This document shows positions 55,694 through 64,000 of a DNA stretch of 64,000 bases, in pieces. This DNA is from a bacterium (GTDB lineage Bacteria > Verrucomicrobiota > Verrucomicrobiia > Limisphaerales > J093). The DNA lies in contig JAJXZJ010000064.1 in assembly GCA_021780105.1 (NCBI GenBank), positions 62,001-126,000 of the forward strand, written 5' to 3'. The translations under genes were made by a program, and so were the position numbers. Within the stretch, counting starts at the first letter, position 1. Each line of letters opens with the position of its first letter. The notes beneath the pieces were generated by a model that was given only the letters and a program-made list of their open reading frames with translations, made no database searches and was not told the origin of the DNA.

Positions 55694-58198
55694 CTAGGGC
55701 CGGACCGGTGCCGGCTGGTTGGTCATGGCCACCGACGCGCCGATGGCCGGGCGTTCGCCCTTGTGCCACCACAACACCAGCGCGCTGGCGATGTAAATGG
55801 ACGAGTAGGTGCCCGTGACGATGCCCACGAGGAACGTGAAGGCAAAATCGTTGATCGCGCCACCGCCGAACATGTAGAGCGCCATCGTGGCCAGGAAGAC
55901 GGTGCCGGAGGTGATGATCGTCCGGCTCAGGGTCTGGTTCAGCGCCTGGTTCATCAATTCCTTGAAGGTGCCCCGCACACCCAGCTTCAGATCTTCGCGA
56001 ATCCGGTCGAAGATGACGATGGTGTCGTTCGTGGAAAAGCCGATGATCGTCAAGATGGCGGCCACCGTCGTCGCGTTGAATTCGCGGCCCGAGAGACAGT
56101 AGCAGCCGACGGTCATCAGCACGTCGTGAATCACGGCCACCACGGCGCCCACGGCAAACGAAAACTCATACCGGAACGCGACGTAAACGAGGATGCCGAA
56201 CAGCGACAGCAGGCCGGCGATGAGCGCCGATTTTTGAATCTCCGCCCCGACCGTGGCACCCACGCTGTCCTGCCCCTGCTTTTCAAGCCGGGCCTTGGGA
56301 AAACCCGCTTCCAAGGTGGCGATGGTCTTGTCCGCCGTGCCCAACGCCGTGGTCACGCGCAATGTCTCGCCGGCGCCGGACAGATCGCGTTGGAACTGGA
56401 TTTGCGCGTCGTTCATGCCGGCTTTCGCCAGGGCCGTGCGCATCTTGTCCACCTCCAGGACCGATTTGTCCGCAAACTTGAAGCTGACCGTGTCGCCGCC
56501 GAGGAAATCCACGCCCAGCGCCCCGCGCCCCCGATGAATCCCCCAGGCCACGCCGATGATGATCAGCGTCCACGTGAGCGTGAAGGCGATCTTCGCCACG
56601 CGCATGAAGTCAATCTTCGTGTTGCGGATCAGGTGGAGCATGGGCAGCGACTTGATCAGGTTCTTCGACAGCAGCCAGTCGAAGATCAGCCGCGTCACCA
56701 CCAGGGCCGTGAACAGGCTGGCCGCCACACCAATCGTCAGCGCCACGCCGAAACCCTTGACCGAGCCCGTGCCCTTGAAAATCAGGATGATCGAGGAGAT
56801 CAGCGTCGTGACGTGCGAGTCGAAAATCGTGCCGAAGGCGCGGTCGTAGCCGGCGGCAATGGCGCCTTTGAGCGACTTGCCCTTGCCCAACTCCTCGCGG
56901 ATGCGCTCGTAAATGAGCACGTTCGCGTCCACCGCCATGCCGACCGTCAGCACGATGCCCGCGATGCCCGGCAGCGTCAGCGTGGTATGCACGGAGCACA
57001 TCACCCCCAGCAGGATGAGGACGTTGGTCAGCAGCGCGATGTTGGCCACGAGGCCCGAGAGCATGTAGTAAGCAAGCATGAACCCGGAAACCAACACCAC
57101 GCCGATGATCGCGGAGTGGATGCCGCTTTGGATCGAGTCACGACCGAGCGAAGGATCCACGCTGCTTTCGTGCTCGATGTGAACCGGGGCTTCCAACGGA
57201 TTTTGCAGCACATTGGCCAGGCTTTGCGCCTCAGCGATGTCGTAGTTGCCGGAGATTTCGCAGTTGCCGCCCAAGATCGGTTCGCGGATGACCGGCGCGG
57301 ATTGCAGTTCGCCGTCGAGAATGATCGCGAAGGGCCGGCCGACGTTTTCGCGGGTGATGTCGCCGAAGATTTTGGCGCCCTCGGAGTTGAAGCGCAGGCT
57401 GATTTTCGGCTCGCCGCTCACGGGATCGAGGAACACATTGGCGCGCTCGACGTATTTACCGGTCAGTCCCATGGCCGGGGTCTTCTGCACCAGATAAGGG
57501 TACTCGACCGTCTGGCCGGATTTCTTGTCCTTGATCCGCTCGGTCTTGATTTCGTAACCCGGCTCGACAATGCCCTCCTTCACCAGTTCCGCGCTGTTGG
57601 GATGGACAAGGCGGAACTCGAGGAACGCCGCCCGCTGGATTTGCTCCCGCGCGCTTTGCATGTCCGCCTCCGACAAGCCGGGCAACTGGATGCGGATGCG
57701 GTTCTCGCCTTCGGGCTGGATCACCGGCTCGGCGACGCCGAACCGGTCCACGCGCTTGCGGAGCACTTCCACCGCCTGCTGGAGGGCGTGGCTCTTGTCC
57801 GTGATGGTGCTGAGGCGGTTGGTGTCCAGCGAAACCAGGAAGGACACGCCGCCCTGGAGATCAAGGCCGAGCTTGATCTTGCCGGCGGCCTTCGCCTGCA
57901 AGGCATTCAGGACGGACCTATTGCGGTCCGCCGCGTCTTCGTCCACCAGCGACGGGAAGTAGCGGGAGAGGTCATTCGTGCCCACCGCCGTGAGCAAATC
58001 CAGGAACGCGGTCGAGTTCGTGTTTTTCGCCTCCAGCGCGCGGGCGGTGTTGACGATGGCCGTAAAGTTCGTATCGGTGGCCTCGGCCTGGTCCTGAAAA
58101 ACGTCAATCAGGTTGCGCGATTTGGGCGGATAGAGCGAGTAGAGCGACCAAGTGACAACGAACAGGATGAGCAGGAATCTGCCTAAGTTTGATTTCAT
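55694..58198 (-). CDS. secDF: Fused protein-export subunits SecD-SecF
   Basis: An 834-residue fusion of SecD and SecF, which use the proton gradient to pull proteins from the SecYEG channel. SecD motifs: N-terminal helix LLILFVVTWSLYSLYPP, LGLDLQGGVSFLVSLD, and LPGIAGIVLTVGMAVDANVL. SecF motifs: GVDFLGGDTVSFKF, VAAILTIIGFSTNDTIVIFD and the terminal SSIYIASALVLWW. Twelve membrane helices expected. Start at 58198 (MKSNLGRFLL). yajC follows as the upstream gene, as usual. Confidence 0.95.
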   Translation of the reverse strand: MKSNLGRFLLILFVVTWSLYSLYPPKSRNLIDVFQDQAEATDTNFTAIVNTARALEAKNTNSTAFLDLLTAVGTNDLSRYFPSLVDEDAADRNRSVLNALQAKAAGKIKLGLDLQGGVSFLVSLDTNRLSTITDKSHALQQAVEVLRKRVDRFGVAEPVIQPEGENRIRIQLPGLSEADMQSAREQIQRAAFLEFRLVHPNSAELVKEGIVEPGYEIKTERIKDKKSGQTVEYPYLVQKTPAMGLTGKYVERANVFLDPVSGEPKISLRFNSEGAKIFGDITRENVGRPFAIILDGELQSAPVIREPILGGNCEISGNYDIAEAQSLANVLQNPLEAPVHIEHESSVDPSLGRDSIQSGIHSAIIGVVLVSGFMLAYYMLSGLVANIALLTNVLILLGVMCSVHTTLTLPGIAGIVLTVGMAVDANVLIYERIREELGKGKSLKGAIAAGYDRAFGTIFDSHVTTLISSIILIFKGTGSVKGFGVALTIGVAASLFTALVVTRLIFDWLLSKNLIKSLPMLHLIRNTKIDFMRVAKIAFTLTWTLIIIGVAWGIHRGRGALGVDFLGGDTVSFKFADKSVLEVDKMRTALAKAGMNDAQIQFQRDLSGAGETLRVTTALGTADKTIATLEAGFPKARLEKQGQDSVGATVGAEIQKSALIAGLLSLFGILVYVAFRYEFSFAVGAVVAVIHDVLMTVGCYCLSGREFNATTVAAILTIIGFSTNDTIVIFDRIREDLKLGVRGTFKELMNQALNQTLSRTIITSGTVFLATMALYMFGGGAINDFAFTFLVGIVTGTYSSIYIASALVLWWHKGERPAIGASVAMTNQPAPVRP

Positions 58199-58224
58199 AG
58201 GGGGCGCAAAAAAAGTTGGGCGGC

Positions 58225-58560
58225 TCAGGCCTGGCCGGCTTCGGACCGTTTGACGACATCGGTGACCGCGCTCTTGAGCACCTCCAATTTGGCATCCTCC
58301 GAGCGCAGACAGACGGTTTTCTCCTTGATGCTGACGATGACACCGCAAATGCCGCTGCTGGTGACCACTTCGTCGCCTTTCTTGAGCGCCTGGAGCAGCG
58401 CGGCGTGTTCCTTGGCCTTTTTCTGCTGCGGCCGCCACAGGGCGAAGTAAAACATCAGGCCCATGATGACGAACATACCCACGGGTCCCATCAACTGGGC
58501 CTTCGGGTCGGGCTGGGTTTCACCCACCGCCAGCAGCGAACTGAGTGCAATTATGCTCAT
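58225..58560 (-). CDS. yajC: Preprotein translocase subunit YajC
   Basis: A 111-residue single-pass protein, MSIIALSSLLAVGE then MFVIMGLMFYFALWRPQQKK with KAKEHAALLQALKKGDEVVT, the standard YajC helix and SH3-like tail (GGI equivalent SGICGVIVSIKE). ATG at 58560. It precedes secDF by 26 bases on the same strand, the canonical yajC-secDF order. Confidence 0.96.
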   Translation of the reverse strand: MSIIALSSLLAVGETQPDPKAQLMGPVGMFVIMGLMFYFALWRPQQKKAKEHAALLQALKKGDEVVTSSGICGVIVSIKEKTVCLRSEDAKLEVLKSAVTDVVKRSEAGQA

Positions 58561-58652
58561 GTCGTTCAAATAAGAGCGGCCAAATCTAGGGAAGCGCGGC
58601 CAGATGGCAAGCTTTAGCTTGCCGCTCGCCGATCCTTTCCCGTCGGCCGGCT

Positions 58653-58682
58653 TTGACGAAACGCCGGCCGGCCGGCTAAATG
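58653..58682 (+). promoter_or_regulatory. Candidate promoter of the EEP-family gene, leaderless layout
   Basis: TTGACG at 58653-58658 and TAAATG at 58677-58682 are 18 bases apart. The -10 ends five bases before the ATG at 58688. Confidence 0.5.
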
Positions 58683-58687
58683 AAGCC

Positions 58688-59617
58688 ATGAAACTGTGCG
58701 TTCGCGCCGCGGTGCTGTTGCTGCTTCTGGCCGGCCTGCCGGCCAATCGCGCGGCGACGGTGGAAACCTTCACCGTAGCCACTTACAACCTGGAAAACTA
58801 CCTCGCCGCCCCGGCTGGCAGCCGGCCGGCGAAATCCGCCGCCGCCCGCGCCAAAATCCGCGAAAGCATCCGCGCGCTGCATCCGGACGTGCTCGCCCTC
58901 CAGGAAATCGGCGCCACCAACGCACTGCTCGAACTCCGCAATGCGCTGCATGACGAGGGCCTCGACTACCCGCATTGGGAACATGTCCGCGGCTTTGACA
59001 CCAACCTGTTCGTCGGCGTGCTCAGCCGGTTCCCCATCGTCGCGCGCCACCCGCACACGAATGAAAACTTCCTGCTGCAGGGCCGCCGGTTTCAGACCAG
59101 CCGGGGATTTGCCGAGGTGGACATCCGCGTCAATCCGCACTACACCTTCACGCTCCTTACTGCTCATTTGAAGTCGCGGCGCACCGTCGCCGTTGCCGAC
59201 GAAGCCGACCTGCGCGAACAGGAGGCGCTGCGGCTGCGGGCGATCATTAATCAGCGCCTGGCTGCCAGCCCGGACCGCAATCTGGTCGTGCTGGGCGATT
59301 TCAACGACCTCAAGGATTCGGCGCCGGTCAAAGCCGTCCTCGGCCGCGGGCGAGGCTCGCTGGTGGACACCCGCCCCGCCGAACGCAACGGCGACACCGA
59401 TGCCAGCCCCAATCCGCACTACGAGCGGCGCAACGTCACATGGACGCACTACTACGGCAAGGAAGATTCCTACCAGCGCATTGATTATCTCCTGCTCAGC
59501 CGCGGCATGGCGCGGGAATGGAATCCCGCCGGCACGTATGTGCTGACCTTGCTGAACTGGGGCACCGGCTCGGACCACCGGCCGATCATGGCACAGTTTG
59601 TCGCCGAGGACCGATGA
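58688..59617 (+). CDS. Secreted endonuclease/exonuclease/phosphatase-family protein
   Basis: A 309-residue protein with a signal peptide (LCVRAAVLLLLLAGLPANRA). The EEP fold carries VATYNLENYL, PDVLALQEIGATNALLEL, TLLTAHLKSRR, NLVVLGDFNDLKDSAPV and GSDHRPIMAQF, i.e. the Mg-binding Asn/Glu, catalytic Asp and final His. It could act on nucleic acids, phosphodiesters or phosphoinositides outside the cytoplasm; substrate unknown. Confidence 0.88.
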   Translation: MKLCVRAAVLLLLLAGLPANRAATVETFTVATYNLENYLAAPAGSRPAKSAAARAKIRESIRALHPDVLALQEIGATNALLELRNALHDEGLDYPHWEHVRGFDTNLFVGVLSRFPIVARHPHTNENFLLQGRRFQTSRGFAEVDIRVNPHYTFTLLTAHLKSRRTVAVADEADLREQEALRLRAIINQRLAASPDRNLVVLGDFNDLKDSAPVKAVLGRGRGSLVDTRPAERNGDTDASPNPHYERRNVTWTHYYGKEDSYQRIDYLLLSRGMAREWNPAGTYVLTLLNWGTGSDHRPIMAQFVAEDR

Positions 59618-59706
59618 GTGCCATCGTGTCGCGACGTGGTTCACACGGGCATTGCCAGATGCAACCGGGACCGCTAACCTTCGGCCCGAACAGCATAACT
59701 TTGATC

Positions 59707-60879
59707 ATGAAACGAATTCTTGCACTGGCAGTTTCCCTGCTCGTCCCCCTGAGTTTTGCCGCGCCGCGGCTGGCGGCGGAAGACTCCGACTTCAACAGCC
59801 TCGGCCTGGGCATCGGCAGTCTTTACCGGTTGTCGAACGCCAAAACGCGCTCCATCTCGCCGGAAAATTTCACCGGCGAAAAAGGCCGGGCCGGCATGGC
59901 CACCGAAGGCACCGGCAAGCACGCGTCCAGCCAGCTCGGCCAGGGCTGGAAGGTGTCGCCGTCGGTGGCCATCAAGGCGAAGAGCGTGTTCACGCTGGCC
60001 GACATCAAAGGCCCCGGCGTGATCCAGCAGATTTGGATGACCCCCGCGCCGCTCGACAAAACCCGCTGGTATATCCTGCGGTTTTATTGGGACGACGAAA
60101 CCGAGCCGTCCGTCGAGGTGCCGCTGAGCGATTTCTTCGCCTGCGGCTGGGGCAAATACGCGCAGATCAATTCCCTGGCCGTCTGCGTCAATCCCGGCAG
60201 CGCGTTCAACTGCTATTGGCCGATGCCGTTCCGCAAACACGCCCGCGTCACGCTGGAAAACCTCGATGACCGCGACATGGTGCTCTATTTCCAGATCAAT
60301 TACGCACTGACCAAGGTGCCGAAGAACGCGGGCTACTTCCATGCGCAGTTCCGCCGCGAGGAATCACTCAAGCAGAAGGGCCTTTACACCATCCTCGACG
60401 GCGTGAAGGGCAAGGGCCAATACGTCGGCACCTATCTTGCCTGGGGCGTGAAGATCCCCGGCTGGTGGGGCGAAGGCGAAATCAAGTTCTACATGGACGG
60501 CGACACGGATTTCCCGACCATTTGCGGCACCGGCACGGAAGATTATTTCTGCGGCTCCTACGATTTCGAAATTCGCGACCCCGACGGGAAACGGCATTAC
60601 CAGACGTTCTCGACGCCCTACACCGGCATGCCCCAGGTGTTGCCGCCGGACGAACTTTACAAACCCGGCCAGCGCTTCGGCCTCTACCGCTGGCACATCA
60701 TGGACCCGATCCGCTTCGACAAGGACCTCAAGGTGACCATCCAGGCGCTGGGCTGGAAAGACGGCGGCTTCTACCTGCCATCGCAGGACGACATCGCCTC
60801 GACCGCCTTCTGGTATCAGACTGAACCGCACGCGAAATTTCCGCCGCTGCCAACGCGTGAACACCTGAACCAGAACTGA
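59707..60879 (+). CDS. Secreted GH172 (DUF2961) glycoside hydrolase family protein
   Basis: A 390-residue exported protein: signal peptide (ALAVSLLVPLSFAAPRLAAE), then a DUF2961 domain. Family landmarks: TGEKGRAGMATEGTG, GPGVIQQIWMTPAPL, LRFYWDDETEPSVEVPLSDF and the GTGTEDYFCGSYDF motif, which supplies the catalytic Glu/Asp in GH172. Members include alpha-D-fructofuranosidase- and arabinofuranosidase-type enzymes and form beta-jelly-roll oligomers. The exact substrate is unknown. Confidence 0.88.
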   Translation: MKRILALAVSLLVPLSFAAPRLAAEDSDFNSLGLGIGSLYRLSNAKTRSISPENFTGEKGRAGMATEGTGKHASSQLGQGWKVSPSVAIKAKSVFTLADIKGPGVIQQIWMTPAPLDKTRWYILRFYWDDETEPSVEVPLSDFFACGWGKYAQINSLAVCVNPGSAFNCYWPMPFRKHARVTLENLDDRDMVLYFQINYALTKVPKNAGYFHAQFRREESLKQKGLYTILDGVKGKGQYVGTYLAWGVKIPGWWGEGEIKFYMDGDTDFPTICGTGTEDYFCGSYDFEIRDPDGKRHYQTFSTPYTGMPQVLPPDELYKPGQRFGLYRWHIMDPIRFDKDLKVTIQALGWKDGGFYLPSQDDIASTAFWYQTEPHAKFPPLPTREHLNQN

Positions 60880-60947
60880 GCCGTCGCCCGGCGCGGCGTT
60901 CATTTTACGGATTGAACTTCACGTCCACGACGGTAACGTCGCCGTTC

Positions 60948-61757
60948 GTGACGCTGAATTTCACCAAGATGAACGGCGCGGGCAACGACTTCATTTTGCT
61001 GGATAACCGTGCCCGGACGCTGCGCCTGACCACCGCTCAGGTCGTCCGCCTTTGTGACCGCCACCGCGGCATCGGGGCGGACGGCGTCTTGCTGCTGGTC
61101 CCCTGCGCCACCGGCCGGGCCGACTGGGCGTGGGACTTCTTCAACAGCGACGGCAGCGTGGCGGAAATGTGCGGCAACGGCGCGCGGTGCTTCGCCCGCT
61201 TCATCCGGCGGCTCACCGGCGCGCAAGGCCGCGTCAGTTTTGAAACCATCGCCGGCGTCATCGGCGCGGAGTTCGCCGGCGAGCGCGTCACCGTGAATTT
61301 GACCGCGCCGCGGGAATTCCGCCTCAACCAATCCGTTCCGCTGCGTGCCGGACCGGCCACGATTCACTCGGTGGACACCGGCGTGCCGCACGCGGTGCTG
61401 TTCGTGCCCGACGCCGACGCCGCCATGGTGCAAACCACCGGCGCCGAAGTCCGCCGCCACCCGCAATTCGTGCCGCGCGGCACCAACGTGAATTTCGTCC
61501 AGTTGCTCGGCCCCAACGCGATTCGCGTCCGCACCTACGAGCGCGGCGTGGAGGCTGAAACGCTCGCCTGCGGCACCGGCGTCACGGCGTCGGCGCTCGT
61601 CGCGGCGCGCGTTCACGGCTTCACGTCGCCCGTTGCGGTCCGCGTCCAGGGCGGCGACACGCTGGAAGTCGGATTTCACCGCCACGACGACGATTTTACC
61701 GACGTGAAACTGACCGGGCCGGCGGACTTCGTTTTTGACGGCCGCATCGAACTTTGA
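60948..61757 (+). CDS. dapF: Diaminopimelate epimerase
   Basis: Converts LL- to meso-diaminopimelate for lysine and peptidoglycan. The 269-residue protein starts at the GTG at 60948 (MTLNFTKMNGAGNDFILLDN), rather than a TTG 36 bases earlier. The two active-site cysteines are in AEMCGNGARCF and ETLACGTGVTASALV, with the RGIGADG-like HRGIGADGVLLL segment. It begins a dapF-dapA-dapB-folK run on one strand. Confidence 0.95.
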   Translation: MTLNFTKMNGAGNDFILLDNRARTLRLTTAQVVRLCDRHRGIGADGVLLLVPCATGRADWAWDFFNSDGSVAEMCGNGARCFARFIRRLTGAQGRVSFETIAGVIGAEFAGERVTVNLTAPREFRLNQSVPLRAGPATIHSVDTGVPHAVLFVPDADAAMVQTTGAEVRRHPQFVPRGTNVNFVQLLGPNAIRVRTYERGVEAETLACGTGVTASALVAARVHGFTSPVAVRVQGGDTLEVGFHRHDDDFTDVKLTGPADFVFDGRIEL

Positions 61758-61790
61758 CCTCCAACCGGCGCCCTCACCGCGCCCCACTTC

Positions 61791-62687
61791 ATGATCAAGA
61801 ACCAACGTTATTTCGCCGGCACCCACACCGCCATCGTCACCCCGTTCAAGGACGGCAAGATTGACGAGGCCGCGTTGGAGCGTCTGATCAAGGCCCAGAT
61901 TCGCGGCGGCGTGGACGGCATCGTGCCGGTCGGCACCACCGGCGAATCGCCGACGCTGGATTTCGAGGAGCACATCCGCGTGGTGAAACTCGCCGTGCAG
62001 TTCGCCGCCGGCAAGGTGAAGGTCATCGCCGGCACCGGCGCGAACTCCACCAGCGAGGCGATTTATCTTACCAAGGCGGCCGAGGAAGCCGGCGCCGACG
62101 GTTCGCTCCAGGTCGCGCCGTATTACAACCGGCCCACGCAAGAAGGGTTGTTCCAGCATTTCCACGCCGTTGCCCGCGCCACCAAACTGCCGCTTGTGCT
62201 CTACAGTATTCCGGGCCGGTGCGGCGTCGAAATCGCCGTGGACACCGTGGCCCGGCTCGCACGCGAGGACGCCAATATCGTCGCCATCAAGGAAGCCGGC
62301 GGCAACGCGGACCGCGTCAGCCAGCTCCGCGCCGCCTGCGGACCCAGGTTCACCATCCTCAGCGGCGACGACGCGCTCACGCTCCCGTTCATGGCCGTGG
62401 GCGCCGACGGCGTGATCAGCGTGGCGTCGAACGTCATTCCGCGCGACGTGAGCCGCATGGTCGCCGCCTTCGCCGCGGGCAAGCCGGCGGACGCGCTGAA
62501 ATTGCACGCCCGTTGCTACCCGCTGTTCAAGGACCTGTTCATCGAAACCAACCCGGTCCCGGTCAAAACCGCGCTGGCGTTGATGGGCATGATGGAAGAC
62601 GAACTGCGCCTGCCGTTGGTGCCGCTCAGCCCGGCCAACCACGAGAAACTGGTGAAGACGCTGCAGGCGTGCGGTGTCATCCGGTGA
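61791..62687 (+). CDS. dapA: 4-hydroxy-tetrahydrodipicolinate synthase
   Basis: Condenses pyruvate and aspartate semialdehyde, the first committed step to diaminopimelate. A 298-residue TIM barrel with VPVGTTGESPTLDFEEH, SLQVAPYYNRPTQEG, the proton-relay Tyr in VLYSIPGRCGVEI, the Schiff-base Lys in NIVAIKEAGGNADRV, and GDDALTLPFMAVGADGVIS. Start at 61791. Spaced 33 bases from dapF. Confidence 0.97.
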   Translation: MIKNQRYFAGTHTAIVTPFKDGKIDEAALERLIKAQIRGGVDGIVPVGTTGESPTLDFEEHIRVVKLAVQFAAGKVKVIAGTGANSTSEAIYLTKAAEEAGADGSLQVAPYYNRPTQEGLFQHFHAVARATKLPLVLYSIPGRCGVEIAVDTVARLAREDANIVAIKEAGGNADRVSQLRAACGPRFTILSGDDALTLPFMAVGADGVISVASNVIPRDVSRMVAAFAAGKPADALKLHARCYPLFKDLFIETNPVPVKTALALMGMMEDELRLPLVPLSPANHEKLVKTLQACGVIR

Positions 62688-62697
62688 ACGCCAGAAT

Positions 62698-62793
62698 GCA
62701 AAATTCGAAATCCATAATGGCACCGCTGGCATCGGACGGCTTCCCGGCAGCCCGCAACCTCCGAACCTCAAATTTCGCACCTCGCCCCTCACA
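62698..62793. repeat. Degenerate AAATTC/AAATCC-type spacer upstream of dapB
   Basis: The region before dapB contains CAAAATTCGAAATCCATAATG and later CTCAAATTTCGCACCTCGC. Similar spacers precede sucD and folK. It keeps an open frame into dapB without a start that looks real. Confidence 0.4.
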
Positions 62794-63528
62794 ATGACCC
62801 GCATCATCATCGTCGGCGCCAAAGGCCGCATGGGGCAGGCGCTCGTCGCCTGCGCCCGCCAGCACCCGGAACTCCAGGTCGTCGGCCAGATTGACCAGGG
62901 TGACGATCTCGCCGCCGGCATCGCGCAGTGCGACGCCGTGATCGAATTCAGCTTTCACCAGGTCACGGCCGGCGTGGCCGCGCTCTGCGCCGCGCAGCGC
63001 AAGGCGCTCGTCATTGGCACCACCGGCCACACGGAGCAGGAAAGGTCCCAGATCACGGCGACGCGCGCGCAGATTCCCATCGTCTGGACCTCGAACTACT
63101 CCACCGGCGTCAACACGCTGTTCTGGCTCACGCGCAAGGCGGCGGAAATCCTCGGCCCCGGCTTCGATCTCGAAGTCGTGGAAATGCACCACCGTTTGAA
63201 AAAGGACGCACCGAGCGGCACCGCCGTCACACTGGCGGGAATCCTCGCCGACGTGCGCCGCGTGCAACTCAAGGACGTCGTGCGCCACGGCCGGCAGGGT
63301 TTGGTGGGCGAGCGCACCGCCGCGGAGATCGGCATTCACTCGCTGCGCGGCGGCGACGTCGTCGGCGACCACACCGTCGTTTTTGCCGCGAACGGCGAGC
63401 GCGTGGAGCTGACGCACAAGGCTTCCAGCCGCGACACGCTTGCCCACGGCGCCCTGCGCGCCGCGGCCTGGGCGGTCGGCCGGGCGCCGGGCCTCTACGA
63501 CATGCAGGATGTGCTGGGGCTGAAATAA
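62794..63528 (+). CDS. dapB: 4-hydroxy-tetrahydrodipicolinate reductase
   Basis: Reduces the DapA product with NAD(P)H. The 244-residue protein has the dinucleotide motif IIIVGAKGRMGQALVACA, VIGTTGHTEQERSQI, the catalytic segment EVVEMHHRLKKDAPSGTAVT, and HSLRGGDVVGDHTVVF. Start at the ATG at 62794; the frame open further upstream runs through a repeat-like spacer. Downstream of dapA in the same run. Confidence 0.97.
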   Translation: MTRIIIVGAKGRMGQALVACARQHPELQVVGQIDQGDDLAAGIAQCDAVIEFSFHQVTAGVAALCAAQRKALVIGTTGHTEQERSQITATRAQIPIVWTSNYSTGVNTLFWLTRKAAEILGPGFDLEVVEMHHRLKKDAPSGTAVTLAGILADVRRVQLKDVVRHGRQGLVGERTAAEIGIHSLRGGDVVGDHTVVFAANGERVELTHKASSRDTLAHGALRAAAWAVGRAPGLYDMQDVLGLK

Positions 63529-63573
63529 ATCTGGTTGGCGGTTGCGGGTTGCGAGATGGAGTTTGCCAGCGTG

Positions 63574-64000
63574 ATGGTCGGTAAATCTGAAATCCAAACT
63601 CCGAAATCCGAAATCGCCATCGTTGCCATCGGTTCCAACCTTGGCGATTCGCCGGTGCTCGTTTGCCGCGCCATCGGCCGGCTCCAGGAATTGTCCGACC
63701 AACCGCTGCTGGTTTCCTCGCTCTGGCAAAGCACGCCGGTGGATTGCCCGCCCGGCTCGCCGCTCTTCGTCAACGCCGTCGTCGGGCTGTTTCCCCGCGC
63801 CAGTGAAACACCGGAAACGCTGCTGGCCAGGCTTCAGGCGTTTGAGACGGCGTTCGGCCGCCGGCCCAAGCAGGTCTTGAACGAGCCGCGGCCGCTGGAC
63901 CTGGACCTCATTGCGTTCGGCAGCGCAACCCGGCGCAACCCGGCGCTCACCCTGCCGCATCCACGGGCGGGCCAGCGCCGGTTCGTGCTGGCGCCGCTGG
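63574..64000 (+). CDS. folK: 6-hydroxymethyl-7,8-dihydropterin pyrophosphokinase (C-terminus beyond the window)
   Basis: A folate-pathway enzyme that transfers pyrophosphate from ATP to the pterin. Visible: IAIVAIGSNLGDSPVLVCRA, VSSLWQSTPVDCPPGSPLF, VNAVVGLFPRASETPETLLA, RLQAFETAFGRRPKQ, and the HPPK signature RPLDLDLIAFG, then LTLPHPRAGQRRFVLAPL. Start could be the ATG at 63556 or 63574; the first 15 codons lie in an AAATCC-type spacer. Follows dapB by about 45 bases. Confidence 0.93.
   Translation, partial: MVGKSEIQTPKSEIAIVAIGSNLGDSPVLVCRAIGRLQELSDQPLLVSSLWQSTPVDCPPGSPLFVNAVVGLFPRASETPETLLARLQAFETAFGRRPKQVLNEPRPLDLDLIAFGSATRRNPALTLPHPRAGQRRFVLAPL

Overview
This is high-G+C, gene-dense bacterial DNA that looks like a member of the Verrucomicrobiota, probably the Pedosphaera/Limisphaera-like lineages. 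The inference rests on a combination of families rather than one marker: an H-X9-DG prepilin-type protein, DUF1080 and DUF2961 (GH172) secreted proteins, a DUF2723 membrane protein with C-terminal TPRs, a PEP-CTERM/exosortase cluster, a fused SecDF, and a GroES/GroEL/DnaK block. No rRNA, tRNA or CRISPR array was recognised.

Layout. 1-6.4 kb: start of glmS (leaving the window), divergent glgC, then dnaK-groES-groEL on the minus strand. 6.4-19.4 kb: an FAH-fold enzyme and NCS1 permease, apbE, a cupin, a divergent Ser/Thr kinase, a 1201-residue DUF2723 protein, an ECF sigma factor with its small membrane partner, a DksA-like/L33/S18 operon, and a GltD-type oxidoreductase. 19.4-26.1 kb: an accessory region with a prepilin-type protein, dndC, a putative phosphorothioate-DNA-reading HNH nuclease, a broken HerA-like ATPase, a PIN toxin/antitoxin pair and a DndA/IscS-like cysteine desulfurase. 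This looks like a reduced or decaying DNA-phosphorothioation (Dnd) locus. 26.2-34.7 kb: an mlaE-mlaF-mlaD lipid-transport operon, a GlcD-type dehydrogenase, bioB, an M14 peptidase, TMEM175 and DUF1080 proteins. 35.1-41.3 kb: sucC and sucD separated by a VOC protein and a nucleotidyltransferase/antitoxin-like pair, then YggT/YggU-like proteins and an RluA-RlmI fusion. 41.4-48.6 kb: a five-gene PEP-CTERM/exosortase operon, apparently led by a sigma-54 promoter, with a divergent sigma-54 activator. 48.6-58.6 kb: a glycoside hydrolase, a Gfo/Idh/MocA oxidoreductase, recJ-exoD, terC, secDF and yajC. 58.7-64 kb: a secreted EEP-family protein, a GH172 protein, and dapF-dapA-dapB-folK for lysine/peptidoglycan precursors and folate.

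Expression signals. Few starts carry a clear Shine-Dalgarno sequence. Several genes instead have a TTGnnn / TAnnnT-like promoter ending only 5-7 bases before the start codon, which suggests leaderless mRNAs. Translational coupling through ATGA overlaps is common (mlaF/mlaD, bioB/M14, recJ/exoD, and throughout the exosortase operon). Long ORFs antisense to groEL, dnaK, secDF and others are shadows of the high-G+C coding strand and were not annotated.
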